Assembly: GCA_902729315.2 (NCBI GenBank)
Contig: LR746265.1
Span: 5,250,892-5,314,891 of the forward strand
Length of the DNA: 64,000 nucleotides
Source: Spirodela intermedia
Lineage: Eukaryota; Streptophyta; Magnoliopsida; Alismatales; Araceae
Direction of reading: 5' to 3'
The translations under genes and the position numbers were made by a program. Shown here piece after piece: positions 54,012 to 64,000 of the stretch. Every line of letters begins with the position of its first letter. Within the stretch, counting starts at the first letter, position 1. The notes beneath the pieces were generated by a model. It was not told the origin of the DNA. It searched no databases and saw nothing but the letters and a program-made list of their open reading frames with translations.

Positions 54012-55629
54012 ATGGAGGGAGGGAACTTCTGGGGTAGTGCAGGAACCAGGAAGAAAGATTCGATGGGGTTGGAGGACGGGGAGGAAGAGGAATGGCTGTG
54101 TGCGGGGCAAGGGGTCGTAGGATTTCCGGCGATCCCGCCGCCGCAAACGCCGAAGGAGCCCATGGAGTTCCTGTCCAGGTCGTGGAGCCTCTCAGCCGCG
54201 GAGATCTCCAGAGCCCTGCTCGCCGGTGGTAGGAAGAGGAACTTCGTCGTCGACCGGCTACCGGACATGATGATTCCTGAGATCTTTGCCCCGGTTCCCC
54301 CGCAGCACCGCCCGGTGAGTTTGAAGTTACTCTCAGATCAGAATTTCTTCAGAGGTTGACGTGCTTCTCTCTCCAATTTTCGTTTCACTGCTCGACTGAA
54401 GCTCGGGTTTCTCCGCCATGGTTGCAGAGATTCGCTGAGGAGAATTCCACGATAGCCCGCCGCCGATCGATAGGGAGTTGGTTTCAGAGCAAGGAGTCCG
54501 GCCGCAGCAAGATGAACAAAGAGAGGCTCCGGGCGGATAAAGCCCGGATACACGCCGAAGTATCAGTGGCCGGACTGGCGGCGGCTGTTGCCGCCGTTGC
54601 AGCAAGACCTTACTCGAATGATCCGAAGATGAGCATCGCCATGGCCTCTGCAACAGAGCTCCTGGCGTCGCATTGTATAGAGATGGCGGAGCAGGCCGGG
54701 GCTGATCACGAGCGGGTGGCCTCTGCGGTCCAGTCTGCGGTAAATGTTAGGAGCGCCGGTGACCTAATGACTCTCACGGCGGCGGCGGCGACAGGTACAC
54801 TTGTTCGGGAACCTCCTCTTTCCGGCGAACCTGTTCGCCGCCACCTCCTCCCTCCCCTTCATCTGAAGATTCTGTCCGTTTCCTTCTTTGATAGCTCTGC
54901 GGGGAGCAGCGGCGACGAAACTGAGGCTGGAGAGGGATTGCCGGAACGACTCCACTGTGGCTCCATGCGAGAAAGGCGGGCGAATCTGTCCGGATGCCTC
55001 CTCCTGCGATGGGGACCTCTTCAAGCGCACACAGAAAGGTACCACAGCTGAATCTCCGGTGCCGGGTTGCCGTCGCAAGGATCCTACGTCGGATTTCCTC
55101 AGACAGAGCTTCCTTTCTTCTGGCTTTCAGGTTCGATCCATCGGAAGCGAGTCTCCGTGTACGTCAACACGAAATCACAGGTAGGGGACCTGAACTTGTT
55201 CGTCAGAAATCTCTGGATCTTAGTGGCGCCATTTCCAACGGTCGATCGGTTGCAGGTCATCGTCCAGCTCAAGAGCAAGCACGCGGGAGGAGCGTTCTCG
55301 AAGAAGAAAAAATGTTAGCTCTAACTCCTGCTGCGAGCTACAGTTTTCTCTCCTCGACTCTAGAATCAGGCCGATTTACCTTTGATCTATTCCATTCAGG
55401 CGTTGTTTACGGCGTCTGCGGGGACTGCCCTGCGTGGCCCGGCCGGCGGGAGGAAGGCCCCGACGGAAGAAGCTACTTCGGGCTGAGAACAGCGCGGGGA
55501 CTGCTGGAGTTCGAGTGCGAGACCAAGATCTGCAAGCAGCGGTGGATCGACGGGGTGGAGGGCCTACTCTCCCTCGCCGGTGGCAGCGGCGGAATAGAGA
55601 ATTCGGTGGAATTGCTGAGGATCGCCTAG
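54012..55629 (+). CDS. VAN3-binding protein / FORKED-like (DUF828 + PH-like domain)
   Basis: Six exons, 54012-54314, 54428-54794, 54895-55038, 55131-55180, 55256-55313 and 55400-55629, giving 383 residues. The N-terminal half has [37 protein letters not shown] and a helical Ala-rich stretch ([17 protein letters not shown]) with [12 protein letters not shown], the DUF828 region. The C-terminal half is PH-like: [39 protein letters not shown], then [35 protein letters not shown]. Relatives bind the ARF-GAP VAN3/SFC, sit at the trans-Golgi or plasma membrane, and guide PIN localisation in vein patterning. The exon 5 donor (AAAT/GTTAGC) is weak. It converges with the deformylase gene, 205 bases between stops. 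Confidence 0.88.
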
Positions 55630-55834
55630 ATCTTGTGACTCCGGCGGAAGAAGCGCGATCTCTGCAAAGAAACTTCGCCAGATCTTTGAAGCCCCATATG
55701 ACAAAGAATTGAGAATTCCGCCGGCATCTGCGGAAAACTGAATGTATTTCTTCGAGGATCAAACACAGGGACACCGATGATAAATGGAGAAGCTCGAGGG
55801 GACGAGAATCTTGGATCTGTCCAGGACGAAGACG

Positions 55835-56260
55835 TCAGAACACGACGGTCTTCTTCACCTCGTACGGAAGCACCCGGAGCTCGCAGTAGGACCTGATCGC
55901 TTTGGCCAGGCATTGTTTCTCCAGGTTCTCCGACTTCTGCACGAAGCTCCGCAGATTGTCTCTGTGTGAAACCCGCTCCACCTGTTCCAGAGTGACCAAA
56001 ATCTGTGTCACTCATCTCCTCCGTGCCCTCTCTGACCGGAGAGCTCTAAAGCCTGTCACCTTTCTAAAGTGAAGATCGCATTGGATGCAAATCAGAGAAC
56101 AGACCATTTATAGGACATGGGTTTCTACCTAAATCGAAATGCCCCGGTTAAATCTTTATGAATCGAAAATCAAAAGCCATCACCAGCTTGCAGGATGACT
56201 AAATGCGGATGATCAAGCAGCCACCTTTAAAACTACCATGATAAATGAGATCATTGATAT

Positions 56261-56313
<53 letters not shown>

Positions 56314-58489
56314 ACCATCTGCTCGATTATTGGACCTTCGTCGAGTTCTTCAGTGACAAAGTGACTTGTGGCGCCGATCAGCTTGACCCCTGCGTCATAA
56401 GCCTGGAGGAACAGCAGGAGCGAGGCAGGTGATGATAAAACAGAGGGAACATGGAGAGTGATACAGGAATCAGCCATGACTGGAGGACCTGTCTGGATGG
56501 ATTCCCACCCTTGAAGGATGGGAGAAGGCCATGATGAATGTTTATTATATCTTTACCATAACACCTCAGAAATCTTCCAGACAGGATCTGCAAAATCATC
56601 GACGAGCACCACGCATTAACAGCCTCTTCTGATAGGATGATCGTCATGAAGCATCAAGAGGATGAAGATTAATGAGTGAGCCTCTCTTCATTGATGCAGG
56701 CTGTTAAAAACACAACGGAAAATGTACCTTTCCTTCAAAGGCTCTTCGAATAATAACCACAAGCTTTTAAAGGTGGACGCGGAAATATGAAAAAACATAT
56801 GGAAATATTCAACAGGAGCACCATGAGACCTGATGACAAGGTACACATGTACCTGCATATATCTAGCAAGAACTAGAAAATCGCTGTCTCCAATCAAGTC
56901 CAAGATCTCATCTTCTCTTTTGTTCACCGGAGTCGTCGGCAGGTAGTGATATGGAACCCCGTTTCTTTCGAGAAAACGGATGACGTGGGTATTTGGGGCT
57001 CTCTTATGATTACTGCAATGATCCAGAAAGCAAGAAGATTGCTGCTGTTAGAACGGATCAAAACGTTATACAGAACAATAACCTCTCTGAATCACCTGAT
57101 TACACAGTTAATATGAACTGGAAGCCTCCCATCCTGCCATCCGTGCAACACATCGATCAAACAGTGATCCTGTAGGTCAGTGTAGAAAATTACTTCTACA
57201 AGATAAACACAAAAAAAAAAATCTCCTACGTTTTTACTGTTCATTAAGATGAATGAAAATGGCCACGCTCAACCAGTATCATAGCTTTAAGAAAAGGCTA
57301 CACCTGCTTTGAAGCAAGAATGGCGATCTTGAACTTTGGATCCATACCAGGGACACGAACTAGAGATTGATCTGCATTGAACAGTTTCTTTATATGCAAG
57401 AAGTCAATATCCATGACCTTCCGGGGCCAGCTTGCGGGATCAAATACAAATTCACTGCAGATGATCAATTTCATATCTCAGAAGCTACAGAGATATGGGC
57501 ATGAAGAAGATGAAAATAATGCAAACTTCCAAATGTTCAAAACATACACGAGACCAACACATCTGTTAGTGTTTTATTCCGTTCGTGGAAATATTTTCAA
57601 TGGTTGATACATTATAATAATAGCAGCAGAAAAAAAATAATATGAGATCTTAAAATATCATAATCTAAAAGGAAAAAAGACAGTTTAAGGTACAAATTGA
57701 TTAAAGACTAAAGTAGAGGAAGAAGGCAGATGTACTGAAAATATTTCGAAGATTGCATATGTATGGTCAAGGAAAGAGTATCAAAGGTACGAAGTCTCAA
57801 CAATTAAAATAGGGCTTAATTGAAAAGGTTCTCATGAGAAACTAAATGAGTTTTTCCCTCTCCACTGACATCAACTTCCAAAATTATTTCTCCAGTCGAA
57901 AATCCCAGTTAGACGGGTAGATCACGTAGACTACATGTAAGAACTCACTCAATGAATAATTCAATTTGGCGATGATATTTATACAAATAGTGATACCTGG
58001 GAGAAAATTGATACTTTCAATGAAAACACAAATGCAAGGACAAACCTACGGGCGTAGAAGATTGGCTTATCCTCGGGAACAAACACGTCGACACCATGAA
58101 GGTTTCCCCCACGCGACGCGATGCACTCTGTAATCTTCGCCACAATTCCCACGGCGTCCTACAGCAGTGCCGCACGCGACGGGAAAAAATACATTCGATC
58201 GATCATGTTCTGATGCGAGGAGGACGAGACATGAAAAGGATGGGGATTCCTCGTCATTTAGGTCGAAGAATGCACATATCGTCGGATGCCTTCCGAAAGC
58301 CGGCGAGCAAGCACGTACCGGGCAGCGGAAGACATGAATCCCCAACTTCCCGTCGACAACGCCCGGAGAAGAGGACGACAAACCGGACGAGGAGCACCGC
58401 GAGGGCACGACGACCGGCGAGGCTCGTACGGCACAAGAAGCCGAGTAGGAGTAATTTGACGAAGAGATTGCTCTTCTGAGAAATAACAT
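55835..58489 (-). CDS. PURU: 10-formyltetrahydrofolate deformylase, organellar
   Basis: Eight exons: 58489-58319, 58158-58046, 57454-57304, 57169-57096, 57012-56853, 56587-56489, 56402-56316 and 55981-55835, giving 333 residues. A Ser/Arg-rich transit-type leader ([19 protein letters not shown]) precedes an ACT-like region ([20 protein letters not shown]). The formyltransferase-type catalytic domain carries [13 protein letters not shown] (Asn239, His241) and [16 protein letters not shown] (His270, Asp277), the Asn-His-Asp set of this fold. It hydrolyses 10-formyl-THF to THF and formate. In Arabidopsis the mitochondrial enzymes prevent 5-formyl-THF build-up that would block glycine decarboxylase in photorespiration. 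The ATG at 58489 is chosen because upstream in-frame sequence is Asp-rich and unlike a leader. Confidence 0.93.
56266..56310. repeat. (GA)n microsatellite in the last intron of PURU
   Basis: About 22 GA units. On the transcript strand this is a CU tract beginning only a few bases after the exon 7 splice donor (GTGATC). Confidence 0.95.
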
Positions 58490-59216
58490 TGTAATCTTCG
58501 ACTGTCCCTCCTCCCTCACACCCGCCGCCGGCGGGGAAGGCCGCTGCCGGCGATTCCGCAGCGGAAGGGAGAGGAGAGGGGAGAGAGAAACAGCAGGAGA
58601 ATGGATCAGGACCAGTGGGAACCAGCGAATGTGGGATGCTGAGATGTCGTCGTCGTCGTCGTCCTTCGCCGGGTCTTGGAGCAGACCAACTGCCACCCCT
58701 TCCCCCTCGCTGGATCGACGGTGTGATCCGCTGTGAGCCCAAAACGGACGGGCTCACGGATACAACTCGGATACTGTCACGTCCCAATTGGGCCCAGTTG
58801 GAGCCCATAAATGAAACTAATGGGCTGGTCCATTAATACTCCTGTGAATAGTAACTGCGCGTGGGAGTGTAAAAGTTGCCCAGAGTGGGAAAAAACGCCA
58901 ACGTCGCGACAAAAGGCTGCTGCTGTCGGTGTGGTAATCATGACTTGATGAGTGGGCCCGCTGGGAATCGGATCTTTCAAACGGTGCAGTGGGGCCCATA
59001 ACCGTTACCGGTCTACTCCTATTGGCCCGTACAAAAGTACGTTGGACGGGTAATGCCCAAGGGTGGATGGAGGTCGGAGAGAAGAAGATCACTCTGACGG
59101 CGCATTAACAAAAGGAATATAGGAGATGCGACAGAATCCCCCCTACCCCATCCCCGGTCAACATTGTTTTACTATTTTTAGTAAAAGAAATGCGTTGAGA
59201 ATGTGAGCGTCCATGT
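58490..59216. other. Intergenic, PURU promoter and TDR-like 3' region
   Basis: No gene seen. The first 200 bases upstream of PURU are GC rich with a short (GAC)n-like run near 58648-58662. The part beside the receptor kinase is its 3' flank. Confidence 0.45.
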
Positions 59217-62200
59217 CTAGGAGTCCACCCCGTCGTGCACCACCAGCTTCCTTTCCGGCTTGGCCGCTCGGAGCATGGAGACGACGTCCCTCATCGAGGG
59301 CCGGTCTCCGGGGTCCCGACTGGTGCAGAGCAGCGCCACCCTCAGGACTAGCATCATCTCTTCCCTAACCGTGGGGTTCCCGGCGCCGGCGGCCATGTCC
59401 AGGACCTCCCACGCCGCCCACCGCCGCTCCTTGCTCGAGGCCGCCGCCGCCACCTTCGTGGTGACCCAGTCGACGATGCTGTTCCCCTCGCCGAACTCCG
59501 GGTCGACCGATCTCCTGCCGGTCAGCAGCTCCAGCAACAGCACGCCGTAGCTGTAGATGTCGCTCTTCTCGTCCACCTGCAGCGTGTAGGCGTACTCTGT
59601 GGCAGAGAATACGATGGCCCCGATTGTTAGGGGTGACCAGCAAGGGACGATGAGCAGGGGAGGAGGGTTGAGTTGACTCACCGGGGGCGATGTAGCCGTA
59701 GGAGCCGGCAATGACGGACATGGATTCTTGACCAGAGTGGATGAGCTTGGCGACGCCGAAGTCCGCCACCCTCGCCTCCATCTCGGCGTCGAGGAGGATG
59801 TTGCTAGGCTTGAGGTCGCGGTGAACGATCACCGGGTCGCAGTCGTGGTGGAGGTAGCAGATTCCTTGCCCCACTCCCATGGCGATCTTGTACCGCGTCG
59901 CCCAGTCGGCCGCCGCCGCCGCGGGGAGATCCTGCTCTCCCTTTCCGCCGCCGCCGCTGCCGTTCTTCCTCCGGTGAAGCACGTCCTCGAGGCTGCCGTT
60001 GGGCATGTACTCGTAGAGCAGCAGAGTGGTCTCGCGGTTGCTGCAGCAGCCGAGCAGGCGGACGATGTTCCGGTGCCGGACGGAGCCGAGGACCTCCACC
60101 TCTGCTAACACCCCTCCCCTCCGGCGAACGATGGAGGGCATCATCAGATTCGCCTCTTTCTGCTTCCCCCACAGCTTCTTGACGGCGACGACCTCGCCGG
60201 AGGGCATCTTCGCTTTGTACACCGTCCCCGTCGACCCCATACCGATAATGTTTCCCCCCGTGGATATGCACTCCGCCACGTCCTCGGCCTTGAAATTCAG
60301 TCTCTGAAATGTCGTCAGCTTCCATGGCCCCGGCCCGTCGTCTCCGACAGAGGAGTCCTCCCCTCCTAACCGCCCGTGGAAGCAGCGGGTGCCGGCGAGC
60401 AGGACCAGCAGGCCGACGCCGAACGCCGCCGCACTTATCCACACGATCGCCGCCCCAGAGGGCCTCTTCTCTGGAGAAGCCGGATTCCCTCTGGACCCGT
60501 CATCTTCTTCTTCAGATTTGGGCGAGCAGGGTCTGCGGATGAGGCCGCCACAGAGCCCGGCGTTGCCGTAGAAGGAGGACAACTGGAGGTTGTTGAAGAC
60601 GATGGAGGAGGGGATGACCCCGGTGAGACGATTGAAGGAGACGTTGAAGTTCTCGAGGGTGGTGCAATTGCCAAAACTGGAAGGTATGGAGCCGCCGAGA
60701 GAGTTCTCGGCCAGGTCGACGTCGGTGATCGAGGGAAGCGCCGCCAGCTCCCACGGAATGATCCCTGAGAGCTGATTCTTGCAGAGCTTCACGCTGATAA
60801 GCCTCTGGCAGTTCCCCACGTCCCACGGGATGCTCCCGGTGAGGCTATTCCCTTCCATCTCCAGCTTGTACAGGCTTCTGCAGCCGAATTCAAAGGCCGG
60901 GATCTCGCCGGTGAGCCTGCACAGGCTCGCCGAGAACACTTGCAAGCTCGGCGCCCGCCAGATGGCCGCGGGAAGGAGGCCGCCGAGCGGATTTCCAGAG
61001 ACGTTGAGCAGCTCCAGCCTGGCGGCGCTGCCAAGGTCCGCCGGGAGCCCACCGGAGAAGTTGTTGCCGCTGAGGTCCATGTAAGTGAGGTTCGGGAGGA
61101 GGCCGAACCCGGGTGGAATCGGGCCGGTGAACCGGTTCCCCTCGATCCGGAGCCTCCACAGCGAGGTGCAGCCGGCGAGTCCGGCGGGGAGGACCGAGTC
61201 GAACCGGTTGGAGAAGAGAATGAGTCGGGTGAGCCTGTTGCCGTTGCAGAGACCAGGAGGAACCCGGCCGGTGAGCGAGTTGGAGGACACGTCCAGCCTC
61301 TGCAGCTTCCCGTTGCTGCCCAGCTTCTGAGGGAGACCACCCGTGAGAGAGTTGTTCCACAGTAGCAGGTCCTCCAGGTTGGGGAGGTCGCCGATTCCGG
61401 CAGGCACCTCGCCGGAGAGCTCGTTGCTCATGAGGCTCAGGAGGGTGAGGTTGGACAGGGAGGAAATGCCCCACGGGATGGGCCCCGAGAGCCGGTTTTC
61501 CGACAGATCCAGCACCTTCAGTGATCTGAGCTCGGAGAAGGAGCTTGGAATCGTGCCCGTGATGCTGTTCTTGAAGAGGAACAGAGATTCTAGGCGAGTA
61601 AGATTCCCCAGCTCCGGCGGCAGCGGAGAGGAAAGTTTTGCAGAGGAGACGTCGAGGTAGTGGAGGCTGGATAACCTTCCGAACTCAGGCGGGACGCCGC
61701 CGTGGAACTGGTTGTACCCAATCTCCATGTGCTCCAGCCGAGAGAGGTTCCCCAGTTCGCGGGGCAAGGTCCCGTTGAGCAGATTGCCGGCGAGATGTAG
61801 ATACCGCAGCCCCTGCAAGCCGGCGAGACCCGCCGGTACGGTTCCCTCGAAGAAGCTGCCGCCGAGGTTGAGATACTCCAGCCGCCGGAGCGTCGCCAGG
61901 CCTTGGGGCACTGGCCCGGTGAAGCTGTTGCTGTAGGCGTCGAGGACAAGGAGGCAGCGGAGTCTGGAGATTCCCGGGGGGACGCTGGAGCTGAAGTTAT
62001 TGTGGCTGATGTCGAGCTTCTCGAGGTTCCGGAGGTCGAAGATGGCCGCTGGGAAGGGTCCTTCAAAGGAGTTGCCGCTGATGTTCAGGCGTGTAAGGCT
62101 TCGGTACAGCAGCCGGATTTCGGGGCCTATGGAACCCGCCAGGTTCTTGCGAGAGAGGTCGAGGGAGGATATGTCGCCGCTAGAGGCGTCGCAGGTGACC

Positions 62201-62412
62201 CCGCTCCAGGAGCACCACGGTGGCGGCCTCGGGTCCGGCTTGCTGGAGCCGACTGGCCTGTAATTCCAGTCGCGGAGATTGGAGAACGGGTCTTGCAGAG
62301 AGCTCTTGAGGGAGATTAGCGCTAGAAGCTGGAGAGGGAGGGCTGAGGACGGCGCCGCCACGATGGCGGCGATTAGATGGAGGAGGAGGAGGACGAGAGA
62401 TGCTGTCTTCAT
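59217..62412 (-). CDS. PXY: LRR receptor-like kinase, TDR/PXY type
   Basis: Two exons, 62412-59682 and 59596-59217, giving 1036 residues; Arabidopsis TDR is of similar length. Signal peptide [23 protein letters not shown] cap with [10 protein letters not shown], then about twenty LRRs. TDR-like signatures include [30 protein letters not shown] and [14 protein letters not shown]. The transmembrane helix is near 654-678. The kinase has the glycine loop GMGSTG (724), VAVKK lysine (745/746), HRD (864-866), DFG (884-886) and APE across the intron at 909-911. All catalytic residues are present. TDR binds the CLE41/44 peptide TDIF at the plasma membrane of procambial cells and maintains vascular stem cells. 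The start at 62412 is favoured over the in-frame ATG at 62547 because the signal peptide follows it directly. Confidence 0.93.
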
Positions 62413-62680
62413 CGTTAGTGATCGGCGAGGTGGCGGTGGCGACGGGCGGTGGCGGAGGATATAAGCTGGAGAAGAGGAGTGGCTCTTTTGAGGAGTGGAG
62501 AACGCAGAGGGAGTATTCATGATGGCCGACGAGGGTATCTCCATCATCCTTAGCCCCTCGTCATCATCATCTTTTCATCTTTCGACTGTAAGGGTGGTCG
62601 GAGCGGAGGGGGAAAGCGAGGCGAGTGGAGCGACTGCTATATCCCTCTTTCTCCCGTCTTCCAAGTACCACCACACTCCG

Positions 62681-62688
<8 letters not shown>

Positions 62689-62720
<32 letters not shown>
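62689..62720. repeat. (CT)n microsatellite 5' of the TDR-like gene
   Basis: About 16 CT units some 280 bases upstream of the start codon, (GA)n on the transcribed strand. Confidence 0.95.
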
Positions 62721-62722
<2 letters not shown>

Positions 62723-64000
62723 CCCTGCTGCAACTTTTCTGTCCCCTTCTCTTAGTAGATGGATTTCGTCGTCCTGGTCTGGGTATCTCAGTAAAGCAAC
62801 GCCGGAGCTCTTAACAGTGCCATTAGGACGGAGGGCGATCGCGACAGAGAGCTGTGACGTGAAAAAAAACTATCTTTATTAGCATCGTCCCAACCAGTCG
62901 ACCGGTGAACTCCGCATGGATGAGCGACCGGAGACATGTTCTCCTCCGCTTCATCTTTTCCCCTCGTCTCGTCCCGTTTTTTCTCCTCTCCTTTCGCCGA
63001 TCATCACCGGTCGAGAACAGAAAGAAAAAGAGGCGTCCGCCGGAGCAAGGAAGTGGAGAGAGAGAGAGAGAGAGACGACCGTCCTCTGGTCTGCGTAATT
63101 CTTAGACTGCCATGAAGCTGTCTTCCGATCTGTGCGGCGGTTTCCGCCGCTCAGCCGCCCCCGCATGCCACGGAACAACGCGAGAACACTCCGATCAGTC
63201 TGGCCAGGTATCCATGATACCCTTCGGCTCCGCCACCTCTGGCGACGTTCGGGTTTCTTTTCGTCACCAGGCGTGCTTCTCGCCCCTTTGATGGGCTTCG
63301 CCGCCGCAAAATAGAGAACGAGAGAGAGAGAGAGAGTCAGTGATAGAGTGAGAGAGAGAAAGAGAAAGCGGGAGTTGCTCTTCAGAGGATCCTCCTACAG
63401 TGCGGTGGGGCAGGATATGATTGTGGGAACAATCTCTCCTTCTCCATCTCGCCACTCTCGCCTTCTCTCTTTTTCCTCCGGTAACCCTCTTTAATCGAAG
63501 GCGAGGGCATCGTCATCTTGTCTTCGTCAGGCCTCTCCGCCCCCTCCGCCGGCTTTGTCTCGACTCCAGTACTGCAGGAGGCAGGCGCCGCGTGGAAGGT
63601 AGCCGCGGGGTCCGGAGGAAAAGCACAAGGTGCACTGGGCGGCGGCAGCTCGGGGCTCCCCCTCATTGGCGGAGCCCATGTGCCGGGCCCGCCGGCCCTG
63701 GCGGCGGCCCGATGCGCCGCCGCGAAAATGACCGGAGTTACCAGTAGGTTTTCCTTGAATCAACAACGGGAATATTATACTGGGTTTGAATCCAGAATCT
63801 TGGAAAGATCAAATCCAAAAGGGGGAGGGTGATCGCCCCCTCCGACGGCGAAAGAACAGGGCCTTCTCTCGGGAGTGCCCTTCCGGTCCTTTTCCATTTT
63901 GTTATCTTCGGCGGGCATGCACCGTGGACCCATTGCCGGAGTCACCGGAGAAGGAGACGGAAACCCACCATTTCCCCAGCGGCGCTTCTACCTCACCAAG
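62721..64000. other. Right end of window, no gene recognised
   Basis: Promoter side of the TDR-like gene. Short (GA)n tracts lie near 63057-63076 and 63321-63360. An ATG at 63112 (+) starts a short open frame, MKLSSDLCGGFRRSAAP, that meets GTATCC after about 32 codons. It could be a first exon of a gene continuing beyond the window, but no domain is visible. Open frames at 63421-63832 have no recognisable motif. Confidence 0.35.

Overview
The window is nuclear DNA of a flowering plant. Genes have GT-AG introns, and the families present are plant specific: SBP-box factors with a miR156 site, TIP aquaporins, a TDR/PXY-type receptor kinase, plant O-fucosyltransferase, and an Agenet protein like Arabidopsis G2484-1. 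GC-rich first exons beside AT-rich introns, together with many CT/GA microsatellites, suggest a monocot. I cannot name the species. There are no prokaryotic, organellar or viral genes, no tRNA or rRNA, and no CRISPR array.

Layout. 0.1-1.3 kb (-): subfamily-A GATA factor whose zinc finger is broken by small deletions. 1.3-7.3 kb: no gene recognised. 7.3-7.75 kb (-): NFD6-like mitochondrial/plastid protein. 8.26-8.74 kb (+): small PHD-like protein. 10.2-10.7 kb (-): GC-rich relic that may be a growth-regulating factor with collapsed domains. 12.76-16.42 kb (+): miR156-targeted SPL gene, facing an SPL8-type gene at 17.4-18.1 kb (-). 19.4-25.5 kb (+): nine-exon O-fucosyltransferase, tail to tail with a 13-exon G2484-1-like Agenet gene at 36.2-26.1 kb (-), whose noncoding first exon lies near 38.8 kb. 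39.5-42.8 kb (-): remnants of a MIP1-zipper/DUF547 gene, with unassigned exon-like pieces up to 46.5 kb. 47.0-48.85 kb: a diverged tandem-repeat array. 49.7-52.9 kb: three tonoplast aquaporins (one TIP2 type on +, two TIP5-like on -). 54.0-55.6 kb (+): VAN3-binding/FORKED-like PH protein. 58.5-55.8 kb (-): formyltetrahydrofolate deformylase. 62.4-59.2 kb (-): TDR/PXY-like LRR receptor kinase. The last 1.5 kb holds no gene I can name.

Exon boundaries were placed by hand from reading frame, splice consensus and family conservation. For ten multi-exon genes the coding exons sum to a whole number of codons and end on a stop. The exceptions are the GATA gene (14 bases short of frame), the GRF-like relic and the DUF547 relic. 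The genes are not an operon. They work separately in development (SPLs, GATA, TDR, FORKED-like, G2484-1), water transport (TIPs), and one-carbon or photorespiratory metabolism (PURU).
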